Position numbers and translations under genes: made by a program
Assembly (NCBI GenBank): GCA_014871385.1
Contig: CM026428.1
Coordinates: forward strand, 17,801,398 to 17,865,397
Length of the DNA: 64,000 nt
Reading direction: 5' to 3'
From: Ceratodon purpureus
Lineage: Eukaryota; Streptophyta; Bryopsida; Pseudoditrichales; Ditrichaceae
The notes under the pieces: generated by a model
Seen by the model: the letters and a program-made list of their open reading frames with translations, nothing else
The model's database searches: none
What the model was told of the DNA's origin: nothing
Part shown: piece after piece, positions 35,799 through 48,786 of the stretch
Layout: each line of letters starts with the position of its first letter
Position numbering within the stretch: the stretch's first letter is position 1

Positions 35799-38178
35799 AT
35801 GGCTGCTTATCTGGGCAACAAGCTGGTGCAGATGGGCACCAAGATTGTGGGCGTCGGTCGCAATTATGCCGCGCACGCCAAAGAACTCGGCGCTGCCATC
35901 CCCAAGGTACCTTCCAACGCACACTCCACCCTTCCTCTTCCTCCCCGAATCCACCATTATCCAACTGCTGCACCACGTCCACCCCTAATCGCCTGCAGAA
36001 TGCCGAATGAATGCACTACACTTTTATCCTTTCCTGCTGCGATCGATCGATCGATCGATCGAGCCAGCAATTTTGAACCCGATTACAAATTTGCGGTCTT
36101 CTAACCCTACGCCTCAATCTGTTTCATGATAATGGGAATTTGTTGTCGTAGATCATGTTGCTTAAAGCCCACGATCATTATAACTATAACACTGTCTTTC
36201 TCTCTCTCTCTCTCTCCTTATTTTTTTCCTCCAAAACCCAGGGCAGGGTTTAGCGATTAATATGGTCTTCAGTCGTTAATCTTCTGGTGTCATATATCGT
36301 TATGAGCATATGTTGATGTGTTTTGGGGCTGTAGCTTCATAGGTCCTGGTATTTCTGCAACGTATGGTGACACCTTCAATTCCAACTACTCTGCTTTCAT
36401 TTGCATCACCATAATTTATGTCCAACCTCTATCTGGAATTTGATACAGGTGGCTCAGTCTGGAGCATGTTTTCGCTGGAGATTGACTTTTATTGTACGGG
36501 TGCGGTGCAGGAACCTTTGATTTTTTTGAAGCCGACATCATCATATGTCAGGGAAGGATCGTTTGTTGAGATCCCGTCGTCCTGTACATTTCTCGACCAT
36601 GAGGTCGAACTTGGTGTTGTCATTGGCAGGAAAGGTCGAGACATCCAGGAATCGCAAGCTATGGCTCATATATCTGGTACACAGGCTATTCCCTTTTTGG
36701 GCTTAAGTTTGTTTAATATATTCTATAATGCAAGCCTCGACTGACTTCATGCGTGTATGAAGAAGGCGTCCTTTAGGCTTCATTGGTTACTGCTTTATCT
36801 CCGCTGGCTACAGAGAACTGCATCTATCACGAATGCAATGCAGCAGCGATGATGTCTTGCTCCTATGATTGCTGCTAGGTTATGCTTTGGCGCTGGACAT
36901 GACAGCAAGAGAATTACAAGCCATTGCCAAGGTAATTTATATTTCCTGCTAAAAGTGATACTTATGATATTATTAATTTAATTGTCACCACGTATGGGGT
37001 TCGGCGCTTACGGCCATTAGAGTTTTTCTCGTTTTTTCTTCCCATTTGTACTTGTATCCAAATGAGTAAATCGGTGAGGAACTGTCTTACTGGAGAATTC
37101 TACTGCCAGGACGAATTGCTCCGCATTGTTTCGACTTGTCTCATCATGTAATCAGGAACTTGTTGTTGGGTGTAGATGAATGTTCCTGGGCTACATGTAT
37201 TTATATGGAAAAGTGGTTTTGTTGGTAATGTAACAGAGCCCATTTTGTGTGGAGTCTGTGTCCGCAGAAGCAGGGCCTCCCGTGGACATTAGCAAAAGGA
37301 TATGACACTTTTACACCTATTGGTAATTTTGTATGTATGCCCCCGTTACTGGTTCCAGAACATCTCACTCTAAATTTTCATGGTAGAATAGTTTACTCAT
37401 CTGTCGCGTCCAGCTTTGGACATAGCAATACCTGCACTTGGATCAATTTTCGTTCTCTTCCTTCAGAAATTGCTCTCTCGGGTGGTCATTGGTTCGGCGC
37501 TTTGAATGTCTGATATGTTTTTTATTTTGTGTTTCTTTGTCAGATTCCTAAAAAGCAGGTGCCCAATCATAGTGACTTGGAGTTGTGGCTTGAGGTACTT
37601 GCCATAAATCTAGAGTTCCTCATATTGCTGATGTTTATAAGATGATGCTCTGGGTGATGTATTTGTGCTTCGTGGAGTGATCGGTGAGCAAAGAATAGGT
37701 CTTGCAATTGGTGAGCATGACGAATAGATTTTGACTTTGTGTTCGATATTCAGGTGGATGGACAGTTAAAGCAGAAAGGCAGCACAAATGATATGATTTT
37801 CAGCATCCCAGTGCTTGTCAGTTACATAAGCACGATCATGACTCTAAATGAGGGCGACATCATTCTCACGGGTAATTTTTTTACTTTGTTCGAGTCATTT
37901 TTATCCATTATCTTCGCTTTAAATAGGTATGATTGATTGCGTTGATTATGTCCGCAAGAAGATTATAACGCAGTGCGCATGAGGTGGATCAAGATCGGAG
38001 ATTTAGCGTTTGCTAGATTATACTTGCTTGGCAGTCGCAAACTAATTCTCGGTTCTTAAATCCTTGAGCACTTTCAGGAACTCCTTCAGGTGTTGGTCCT
38101 GTCAAAGCAGGCCAACGCATGAAAGCTGGCATCACAGGCCTTTCAGAGATGTCATTTGAAGTGAAAGCGCGGAAGTAA
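35799..38178 (+). CDS. FAHD1: FAH-family acylpyruvase/oxaloacetate decarboxylase, FAHD1 type (7 exons)
   Basis: Members cleave acylpyruvates and decarboxylate oxaloacetate in mitochondria with Mg2+. Exons: 35799-35906, 36511-36676, 36879-36931, 37268-37330, 37544-37594, 37754-37871, 38078-38178; sum 660 nt, 219 aa, close to the usual FAHD1 length. Metal ligands of the FAH fold are visible as Glu67 and Glu69 (DHEVELGVVI) and Asp98 (ALDMT). The catalytic His26-Glu29 pair is in NYAAHAKEL. GLPWTLAKGYDTFTPIG, then TLNEGDIILTGTPSGVGPV, complete the family pattern. Exon 4 has an earlier possible donor at 37323, but only the one at 37331 keeps frame. The start is set by family length. The frame is open upstream with ATGs at 35724 and 35577, so a Ser-rich N-terminal extension (possible targeting sequence) could be used. 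The symbol is by family. Confidence 0.9.
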
Positions 38179-40780
38179 CTACGATGATTGTATTTCCACG
38201 AACATGCGGATATCTGTGTCCCCATTTAGTTGGTCCTGACTCCTGATAGATGTTCCAGGATGTAGTTCCTTGTAGCTCAGCTGTGTCCACCCTCCTTTTT
38301 GGTGCCGTTTGAGCGAATATCAGACTCCTGCAGGCCTAAAATGGAGAGTAGTTCTTTTAGCAGTTTGACTTCTGGCTGGTTCAGCAAAGACTCAGAGATT
38401 TGGTGATTCCCTGAAGCTTTTGTTACAGCTAGCTTAGCATGTTGTGAGGACCTCGACTTAATATTCCACCACCGTGCACAAATAGCACGAAACGCAATTG
38501 AACTGGCGGAGATGTGAGCTTATCGAGGCTTCGTATTCAGCAATGTTGTACCCCACATTGAGCAAGTTGTCGAACAGGCTGTTCATTTTTTCATTATGTG
38601 AGTAAAAATTCTCGAGAAATTTAGCAGATACATTCGACAGATTGTACTTTCGTAAAGAAGCTCACATCATATTGTTAATGTTTTAATGGTATGGTTGATA
38701 ATTCAACTATTGGTACGGTATCATGTGATACACGTGAAGATGCTTTGATAAGTTCAAAAGATACCCTTCATGCAGTGTAAAATTTGTACTTCCAGTCTTC
38801 TAAAGACCTCTAGATATTAGGGTTACGTTTAGTTTTTAAATGATGTCATGCATATTGTTTTATTGTATTCCTTACTGCATGTACTTGACTTGAGAGGTAT
38901 GGAAGAGTTTTGTGGTCTTACGATGTTTGGTGTGTAAGAGCATGGTGGTCTCACTTACATTACTTAAGTATCTGAAGAAAATGGTGACTGCATCAATACT
39001 TCTTCTTCATGCCCACCTTTCATTGGTCCATCAATTAAGGAATATGATTTTTTTGGCTTCATATTTTCTATCATATGTTCGATTCATAATCTACAGTACT
39101 TCAAATAACGTGCCTCATATTCACATTTGTAAGAAGTAGGAATAATAGCTGTATTAAATTCACATACCCAAATAAGTTAAATGCATGTATCAAAAATCAT
39201 GAAAATAAATATTACTAAAAATTAAAACATGTCTAAGATCAGGGATGAGAAATGCTATATAAATTTTTAATATTTTTTCAAAAAAGACAAAATAAAATTT
39301 TATAAAAAGTTAATGAAGAAGTAATTCTAGTTGAATTTATGTATTTATTTGTTGTGCTTACAATCGTTGCAATGTAAGAGAAGATTCTCAATCAAAACTG
39401 TGCAATACTTATCCTCCCAAAACTTGCATTAAACTCCTAAAGGCCTTTGAGTCCACATTGTGGTTGGAGCACTTTTGGAAAGGCTAACCTAAGGTCCCAA
39501 AATTTAATTATTTACTGAAATTTTACTTCACATAGCTTTCAACTATAGCTTTTCAAGGGCAAAATTTTCAAAGCATTTGAAATTACCATGCAAAAGTTAT
39601 AAATTTAAGAAGAATATCCTCTACATCTCGGAAGCCAATAACCAATTAGAATCTCTCATTTTTTGTTCAAGTTGCGTATCATTCACAAGGATAGAAAGTA
39701 ACAAGACCAAATTTCAAAAAGGTAGGCACTTGCAAAATAATGGCCAAATATTTTTCTATCTATGCACATTGATGACAGTTTTCATCTAATAAATATTTTT
39801 CATCTAATTAATTGTTTCCATTTAGAGGGATTGTCTTCGTTTCTAAAAAAATTCATCCAAACAATAGTCATCATCCATTGCTCAGTTTGCATCTAAAATA
39901 TTTTTTTCATCCACATACAATATTACATCCAATCTTCATTTCCATCTTGACTAACCAAATCTCATCTAGTATCTATGATATAGCGGGGTCCATCCACAAG
40001 ACCTCTATTACCAAAATTGCCCATTTCAAAAATTCCAAAAATTTGAGTTTTACTTCAACTGCATTGAAATATTTTGTGGTTTGTTGTCTCATGGACATGA
40101 AATATCTACCGTTTAGATTTTCAATTGGGCATGTTTAGAACAACCTTTTGGTAGTTTTAATTTTGGAGAATGTAAGGCATTTTCAGCACACCCCTTTTCA
40201 CAAAATCAAGGGTTTTTTTCCTTCTCAAGCCTATACAGGGCTGAAACTTTGTGAGTATATCCCTGACTTCCACACGTACATGAATTGATTAACCTCCATG
40301 GATCAAATGCCTTTGCAATGAATACTTTTGGAGCATCAAAACTTAGATATAGAACTGAGGCAATGTCAAAAAATACTTTTACAATGAGTTCAAACTTTCT
40401 AATCTTGCCATCTATATGGTGGAATGAGCTCAAATTTGGTATACACCTTTTTAGACAAGGCAAATACAAGATTCTACAATTATATATTTATTTTATGTCT
40501 AATTATATAAATATATAGGTTGCTATTTTTAGGGGTCCATTTTTGCAGTTTTGGCTCCAAAAATACCAAAAGCCTTTAGGGGTTAAATATTCTATTAAAA
40601 CAACATTTGAATGAAATAAGAGATACGTATATTTGTAATGTACGCAACCTTTGATATATGAAATAATAATAACATGAGTAAGAGAAAGCTAAACTCCAGT
40701 CTATAAAGAAGACCGACGTGAATTAAGTATTTGTTTGTTCCATTACAAAACCTTAGTTCATGGGACAAAATACTAGAGGT
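38179..40780. other. 3' flank and gene-free stretch
   Basis: The first few hundred bases are probably the 3' UTR of the FAHD1-type gene. Beyond that the sequence is A/T-rich, with short open frames on both strands (for example 39812-40138, + and 40206-40469, -) that match nothing known. Confidence 0.45.
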
Positions 40781-40781
40781 A

Positions 40782-40838
40782 TAGAAATACTACTCTAGTC
40801 TAGAACTACTACTGTAGTATAGAACTGCTACTCTAGTA
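40782..40838. repeat. Three tandem 19-bp units
   Basis: Units at 40782-40800, 40801-40819 and 40820-40838 share the pattern TAGAAnTnCTACTnTAGTn, differing at a few positions. A fourth, degenerate unit may follow. Confidence 0.8.
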
Positions 40839-42923
40839 TTAAAAACGACTCTTGAGTTTCAAATAACCAATAGCCACTGATCCTATTGGTTAAAGTCCAA
40901 ATGAAGTTTTCTGCCTAGATTTTTTTGTAGTATAAGACCATATTCATTATATTGAGACCTTTGCTAGTCTCATTTGTATCCTTATCTCAAAGATAAATCA
41001 CATTTTCCTTTTATTAGTAATTTTCTATTAATAGACAACAACACAAAACTTTAAATTTAAATCATAGAATTTGTCTCAAAATTAGCAAAAAATCTTAATA
41101 TAAAAAATATGGTCATGTATAATAGATGGCAATTAAGTTTGGAGTTTATCAAGTCATCAATTTAGGTGTAAGTTGGAGAAGGCGTATATCTCATATAACT
41201 GGTCCCGGAAGAAAGCTTGATGGACTCGTTTGACTGAGTGTGGTATGTAGTGATTTTGCTTTTCTAGGTAAGTAACTTTAGGCAAGAAATAAATTGTACC
41301 AATCAGTGACTCTACCAAGTGATGTGAGAAAAAAGAGTGTTGCTATTTGTTACCATAAAATGTAGACTTGGTCATTGAATGTTTATTTATTTATTTAAGG
41401 TGGATTACTTGGTTAAGGAAGAGATTGATTGTTTTTTAGTCTTATTTTGTAGAGGGGGATAAATATGGCATGCCAAATGGCTATGGTATTCATATTTTAG
41501 AATGTATTTTTAATAGTAATTTTGAGTATTTTAATTTATCCTCAACGAGTTTTATTGATGGAATGTGTGTAGCAACTCTACTAGCACTCAGAAGGATGAT
41601 AAGATGGTTTTTTTTTTCCAACTTCCATTGGCAATTGTTTCCCTCAGTGATTAAGATTTGTTTATTTTTGCTTCATGAGTAAATGTGAAAAACTATTTGC
41701 TACAGAACTTGAATTCAATGGATTGTATGATAAGAGTGTGATGAGTATGTTGTGGAGAGTGGCTTTGGGAAGGCAAGGGTTGTTTACATAGTATGGTAGG
41801 TTTGAATCGAATGTTCCAATGACAACTCTGGTAACCACATGTAGACTACAAGGGAGGATCCAAGGTAGAAGAATATGTTTCTTGTAGATTGTAGATAGTT
41901 GTGTGGGGTGAAGGAAGGTATGACGCCGTAAAAGCCCGACGTCGGGGGGTATGGGAGAGGTATAGGGCGCCAAAGGTGCAGAGATAGACAAACAGACTTT
42001 GGACGGAAAGGACTCCGTTGTCATGAGTAAGTTGGGAACTAAGGCCTAGATTACATGTGTTCTGAGGCTGGCCTGAAGGTGGTCACGATTTGAGATCCTT
42101 CCAACCCTCAATCAGGCCTGATCTTTGGGATCCAACCCCTTCGCATGTAAACCTTTGAGGCCCATTCTTTGGGCTTAATCAGAAGTTCTTCTCCATTGAG
42201 ATTAGTCCCGTTGCATATAATGCAGCTAGGCCCATTGTTGGGGCCTTGTTCGTAAATGATTTATGATTTCTAGTGATTTATAATTGTGAATTACATGGTC
42301 TCTCTACCTAGGTTGTGTGAATGTATAATGTAAAAATAATTTTAAACAAATTTAGGACTTCTATACTGAATTGTTAATGTTGAAGTGGTCAATGTGAAAT
42401 AAAAATTTGACACTTTTTCATAGCACAACAATGAATTTCTTTGTACTTTATACTTGAAAATAGAAGGTGTTTTCCCTTTAGAATTGTAAATAGAGACTTG
42501 GATTCAATTATTAAATAAACTGTACTTGATGTATTTTGTTCTTGGATAAATTTTTCTATATTGAGATTTTATTTTGAAGTTTCTACATCCAACATTCTAA
42601 ACATATAACATAGACATTAACATAAGCTCCATTTTTTTCATTACATCTTTTAATATGAATTTTGAAAAACTCAACCATAGCATAAAATTAACATACTTAT
42701 AACATTACATAACATCATATAACTTCACATAATTTTAAATAATATGATAAATTTCACATCTTGAAGTCATAAATGTAGAAAATCAAATTAAAAAAATGTA
42801 AAAATACAATATTTTTCAACATATTCATATTAAAAATAGTGGATTCATTTGTGATGTTATTTCATCATTTTATATTGGATTATCTATTTTTGAAAATTTC
42901 TAAAATAATAGATAATTCCATGA

Positions 42924-42926
<3 letters not shown>
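40839..42926. other. No supported gene
   Basis: A/T-rich except for 41920-42250, which is GC-richer with repeated GGCCCATTnTTGGG-like words and could be a transposon fragment. An open frame at 41662-42024 (-) is unrecognised. Confidence 0.4.

Positions 42927-42969
<43 letters not shown>
42927..42969. repeat. TA dinucleotide microsatellite
   Basis: About 21 uninterrupted TA units in A/T-rich sequence. Confidence 0.95.
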
Positions 42970-42971
<2 letters not shown>

Positions 42972-45900
42972 ACTTTTAGAACTTTCAAACATTATTTTGA
43001 TATTAAATATATTTTAAACATTTTTTACTACTATTAACATTATAACTATTTACATAGCAACTGTCTTTTTATATTCATAAGAAACTCAATCCAAAAGCTT
43101 AAATCACCAAACCTCGAGCCAAGATTCAAGAAAGTTCAAATTAAATCACCAAACCTCAATTAGGAGATGTATGAGCGCTAGGTGAGCTCCGCAATTTCTG
43201 GTGAGGGGAGGTTGTGGGAGTTAGCCATTGAAGCAGAGTGTGTGGCTTGCAATGTGCTGGGCTTATAAGAACTCCCCATACACTCAAGCTGAAAGCAGTT
43301 CATACTAGCATAGATTGGGGCAGTGTTGGAAGGAAGTATGCACCAAGAACTTTTAGATCTAGAAAATGTTTGCAGTTTGTACAAAGTTGCTGGTAGTCCA
43401 GATCTAGACAAAGGACCCTGAAAGAGCTGGCCTTGTCTTGGTGCGTTAGATCTGTTTCTACTCAACTTGCCTCACTAGTGCGCTGATATTCGTAGATCTA
43501 GAATTCTATGATGATATGCTCCTATGAACTATGTTTACTTTAACTCCCTACTAACCTTCCTAAACTAGATCCAGTTACAACATGATACAGTTTAAGCTTA
43601 GAGTAGGATATCTTCTACTTGTATTTCTCTACATCCTCTATGCAAAACTTATGACTCCACCACTACTCCCCTTCTATCCTTCCCCAACTCTCTATTCGGA
43701 TGTGATTATGACTACACAAGTAAAGACAGCTCCAACATTTAAGTCGGAGCAAAGGGAGCAAAGATGGTTGATGCCGTAGCTCAACTACCAAAACCGGGAC
43801 CTGTGCACATCAAGAAGAACCAGCCAACATCCAAGCGTTAACAACAAACACATCTGCAACAAGCCTACCCTAGAAGGCAAACCATGTAAGTATTCTACAT
43901 CCCCATGTGTATCGGTTTCAAAAAACCTGTACAAATCTCTTGTAAGCATAAGTGATGTAATTTCGATCGAATCCTACACTGTAGCCGAGGAAAACTTACA
44001 TAGCAAGGTGCAAAAATACGATAGAGACAATTTGTTAGGCTATGAGAGAGGAAAACATGGAGGAACATGACAAAATCTCCAGAGATATCAAACTGCAAGA
44101 AGGACGATGGTTTGTGCAGACAGACCAGCTAATCAGACACAATAATTAGAGCAAACAACACCCCAACAACCATCGACCAAGGAGAAACAAATTCGCCCAC
44201 AACAAAGGATTGCCACACACTTATCGTTTCATCAATGGCTACAGAGGAACTCTGCATCGACAACATGTCAGGTGCAGCAACAAACTAAGACTCGTACACA
44301 ACAAAAATCCAAGTGACCAGGACAACCTCGACACCAACCAAAGCAACGACATTCAAGATGAATTCATCTGTAGCTGTGACGGACGCACAGAAGACAAATC
44401 TGAAGATGACATGAGCATTTATGCTCTCAGCTGCATTCACCTCCACTGTAACTGCTCCAACATCAACCACATCAACCTCTATCCTCACCATGTGTATAAC
44501 CTCAACATCGCCAAAAGCATGTCAACTACCAAGTGCATTGCTAAGTGCATGTCAACACCGCCAAGTACATGTCAACAGAGTGGCATGAGCCGCATCCTTG
44601 AGCAAAATCAAGCAAGAGTAAGCACCAATAACAGCCCTAATAAGTGCACCAACAACAACACAAGTTCAGAGCGAGAGAGCCATCAAGAGTCTCACGATTG
44701 AAGGCACCACCAGAAGTCCCAGAAGTGGGAGTGCCATCAATAGGAAGCGGAGTATGAAGAAGACAGAAGTAACCCCAAAAATCACTAGAAATAAGTAAGT
44801 ATTCTAAACCCTAACTCAAAGTATGTTACTTTAGAGAATAGTCTAAACAAACAAGGATACAATGGACTTGCAAACAGTGGGAAACTTGACAAGACATCCC
44901 AACCACATGATACTACAGAACAGAAATCTAATAGGTGTAGGATTGTAAATCCTAGAATTTCCTTAAGATTTTACATCCGCTGCAACAATGTTTACCACTC
45001 TCTCTCGTACTCTATCTCAACACCTTCAACCATCACCACAAGATTCGGATTATCACAACAAGCTAGCGCACCATCAAGGAACGGTGCTACAGTCCCAAGT
45101 ACATGGGCATGCAAATTAATCATTGAAAAACACAAGTATATGAGGCACTCCTTCAAAGAGCTAATCCTTTCTTTACAAAGTTTGACATATGTACACAAGC
45201 GGCAGGAGCAAGCACCAAAGGAGAGCAAGTGTTGGCTGCTGAACCTTACCTGGAGTGACGGGCGCTGGGGAGAGTGGCCCAACAGGAAGCAGCTTGATTG
45301 TGAAGGACATTTGCTGAGGAAGGAGACGGTGGCGAGAAGAACCTATCACGACACATGCCCGAGGAGGAGGCATCTCCAAAACTACACCGGCGAGGAAGCA
45401 TTGAGGTTGGAGACAAAGTGTAGGGCAGTCCAAGAGAAGAAGACAATTTTAGTGTTACCCTAGCTTCTACAATTTTACAAAGAAGTCTGCTAGGCTGCAG
45501 CTCCGCAACTCAAATAGGTTATTGTTTTTCCTTTTCTGCTTATGTTTGCTTACCCTACACCCCTCCATTGGGTTGTTTGTATCTGTGCAAATGCACACAT
45601 TGTTATGAACAATTTCACGGTTACTTATTTGTCACCAATAGCAAGCTGAGGCAAGTTTGTGTATGTGCATTAGATATTAGGAATCACACCATATATATTG
45701 TTAGGTTGCCTTGCAAACACAGTAGATTTAATGTATGTCAATCAAAATTGTTAGTCATTGGAAATAGTAGGATAGAACTTGGAAATTGCAACAAGTCTGT
45801 CTTTCACCCTCTTTTCACTTATTTCCAATTCAGCCCACAAATAGACATTGTTATGATGCATGAAAATGTGGATACTAGTTGTAATTGTTTGCAATATATG

Positions 45901-46069
45901 TATACAATTAGAGATTGTATGTTGTGTAGGAAAACACAACACAATTGTTACAACAAGTTTATACTATCTCGTACTTATGTTGCACAGATTAGTTTTGTTA
46001 AATTTCAATTGCTAGATACTGCATTAGGTGAAAATTCAGCTCTCAAAAAGGCCCTTGGCAATGGCATTA
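42970..46069. other. Unassigned stretch; possible 5' part of LINE or other repeats
   Basis: Open frames at 43178-43465 (-), 44210-44701 (+, Asn/Ser/Cys/His-rich, 163 aa) and 45140-45463 (+) resemble nothing known. The + frame 45568-46173 (201 aa) is Cys-rich with no recognised domain. I cannot say whether this is the upstream part of the LINE at 46.6 kb or unrelated repeats. Confidence 0.35.
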
Positions 46070-46490
46070 TGGCACGTGAGAGGAAAAAAACAGGGTGCCC
46101 GTGCACTTTTGACGGGGCACCGAAGGTGTCACCGTGGTGCCAGCAATGCCGGAGCGGGGAGTGGAACCAATGACCTTTGCGAAGGACGTGTGTCGGGACT
46201 TGCTCGGTGGCACACTGACAGCAATCTGGCCCACTTGGGACCGGATCCTGAGCCGGCCAACTGATGTTAATAGGGATATTCTACATTGTATTAATGACAT
46301 GAGTTGCACTTTATGTCAGTAGGAATACTCAACCAATCAACCTCGGCGCTGTCAGCGCCACCGAGGACTCCTCTTAACTCTGCGGGCAGCAATTCTGGCA
46401 TCCGCTGCCAGCAGCAGAGGGGCTTTTGGGCAGGGGGTTCACCTAACCCGGGCAGGCTTAGGGGGCCTTTTGGTGACCCCATTTTTCACG
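46070..46490 (-). repeat. GC-rich island, possible SINE, with a strong hairpin
   Basis: About 420 bp of GC-rich sequence stand out in A/T-rich surroundings. On the minus strand GGTTCCACTCC (near 46155) resembles a pol III B box and follows CGCAAAGGTCATT, as in some tRNA-derived SINEs; the A box is weak. At 46341-46366 CCTCGGCGCTG pairs with CAGCG...CCGAGG around a single T, with a 3-nt bulge. No coding frame is convincing. Confidence 0.35.
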
Positions 46491-46569
46491 TAATGTTTCA
46501 TACTTCTTCCTAATTATTGAACCCCAATTATGCCCACAACTTAATTTGTAGAATGGGATTCCAGTTAGG

Positions 46570-48260
46570 ATGATAAGAAGTAACATCTTTAGATTTAGAA
46601 TGGAATACCAATGTTGTTGCTTTGTTCTCCACAGAATGGCAATTCCCTCCAATTATGCATTAACTTCAAAAAAACTCTTTGATGATAGTCAAATGATTGA
46701 AGTAGAAATTCAGAGTAAAAAGAAGGCAAGTGGAATACAAGTCTTGTCTAGCCAAAACAAGGTGAAGGGCAAAGAGATTGAATTTCAACGACCTTTCTTT
46801 TTACTAGGCTTTCATCCTTTGAACCTCCTTGCAAAAGAAAACAATGATCCTATAGAACCTTCCCATTTTGTGAGCCAATTAGTTAGAATAGAAGCTAGTC
46901 ATGAAGAGCCGCTTGATTGTGTGCAAAGTGAGCCAGTCTTCCCATATGTTTTCCAAGAAGAATGGCCTTCAAAGATATCTAATAGAAAGGCTGGAAACCA
47001 TTACAATCTAATCCAACTCCTTCCTAAACTTAAAGAAGATGAGTTTGGGTTTGCCCTTGCCCTTGACTACCATGTGGCCATCTTTTTTGAACTTGGTGAA
47101 TTGGTTTTGTTAAAAGATGATGTTATGGCCATGGTTGTTGCAAGACTCAAACACATGCACATTGAAGTGGGGATTTACTTAGTAAACCCATTGCAATCAT
47201 GTGTTACCATCGATCAATAAAGTGGAGTGGATCGGTTAAAATACACCTCAAGGAACTTAAGGCAAATGGATGTCGACTTCTCGAAGGTCTACATCCGTTC
47301 ATCCTCAAATTAAATGAACAACATATCCGTGGGGAAAAGTGTGTAAAACCTTTGATTCCATTGCCATTGCTAGTTTACTCTCAATTAGAGTAAACAGTGC
47401 CAATCTAAAGAGGAAGAAATGGTTTGACATGTATGATGAGGTTGTGAGAGATAGTTTCTTAAGATGCTTAGATTTTGAAGTGGCCAATATCCAAAAAAAT
47501 GAAGGGGTAGACTTTGCTTGGATAAAAGCTTTGTCACTGGATGAGGCTAAACGGAATAGGTCGCACAAAATCTCCTTTTCCAATGAACTTATAGATGCAT
47601 CCTTTGCAAGCAAGGAAAAGATGTCCAAGGATGACAAGGCAAGAAAGAATGTTGTAGTTCTCATTGCAAAAAATCTCAACAAAACCAAATCGACCATTGC
47701 TCTTGAGGAAAGAATTAAAGCATATATGGGAGTAAAAAATGTAGTTGAAGTGTTTTTTTGCTTAAATAACAACAAGCATGTAGGATCTTGTAACATCCAA
47801 TGCTTGAAGGCAGCAGTCTACAAAAAGTATGTCAAATAAAACGCCAAAATCTTAGGGAAATATATTAAGTTTTGTCGTCATGCAAAGAGTTTGGATGGAG
47901 TTAATGCACCGAGGAGTTTATAAGATAGGGCTTTAGCGATCCCAACACATGCCTTAGCTTATATGGTTCAAGCCTTGGAGAATGCACCTTCTAACAACTT
48001 CTTGAAATCAGACCAACCGAATGGTTAAAGATGCGATAAATAAAGGAACAATAGAAATAAGGAAAGAAATGAGTTTGCTTAAGAATGATATTGATGAAGA
48101 AGCCAAAGTGTATGCCAACAAAGTCCAAGCCAAATCAAACAAAAATTCAAGAATACAAATGCAAACCCTATAAAGACAATTGAAGACGACTCTCGAATCA
48201 ATCCAAGCCGACCACTCCGAGACCCTTGAAATAGAAGGAACAATGGATTTGTCAAACTAG
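46570..48260 (+). pseudogene. LINE ORF1-like protein, broken
   Basis: Three frames join into one protein: 46570-47220, a segment from about 47215 (KWSGSVKIHLKELKANGC, then LLEGLHPFILKLNEQHIRG), then 47339-47839 (ARKNVVVLIAKNLNKTKSTI, then KNVVEVFFCLNNNKHVGSCN), with a charged coiled-coil-like tail to about 48260. The VVVLIAKNL...VGSCNIQCL layout resembles an RRM-like fold, which fits the RNA-binding ORF1 of non-LTR retrotransposons. It resembles ORF1-type proteins I associate with bryophyte LINEs; this is from memory and unchecked. Frame breaks near 47215 and 47340 and a stop at 47837 make it non-functional. It lies directly upstream of, and in line with, the ORF2 remnant. Confidence 0.55.
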
Positions 48261-48786
48261 CTTTGACAAATGTGGCTACACATACCTCTATCTTTATAGT
48301 ATATAATATATACTAAAAACCAAAAAATAAAATACTACAATAAAGTATCTATAGATACTACCATTCAAAACAAAAATATAGTATCTCCAACTCAAAATAA
48401 AAGACGGAAAATATCTAAAAAATATATAAACCAAACCCACTACACAAACATTACCAATACAAAGCTTTTAGAAAACAACATTAGCAAAGAAATCTCCTTC
48501 TTGACACTAGCTAAACCTCAAAATCAAAACATTAAACTTAGTAATATAGCCTCGACCTACCGGCCCGGCCAAAACTCAAAAATACATATAAAAACATATT
48601 CAATTGGCACTCTAAAAGCACAAAACACACAGCAGGAGCCACTCAAATGACACACTATTTTGCAATACAAATTGGAAACATTATACTTGCTATATCCAAC
48701 CTCTTTACAACAATTAGATTTACAATTATTAAATACTATAGTTTTTTTTTATAAAAACCCTAAATCAACCATTTACCACGGATAGT

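Noticed and set aside
37268-37322. Earlier donor for exon 4 of the FAHD1-type gene (GT at 37323)
   Set aside because: It would put an in-frame TAA into the next exon. The donor at 37331 (GTATGT) keeps phase and the family pattern.
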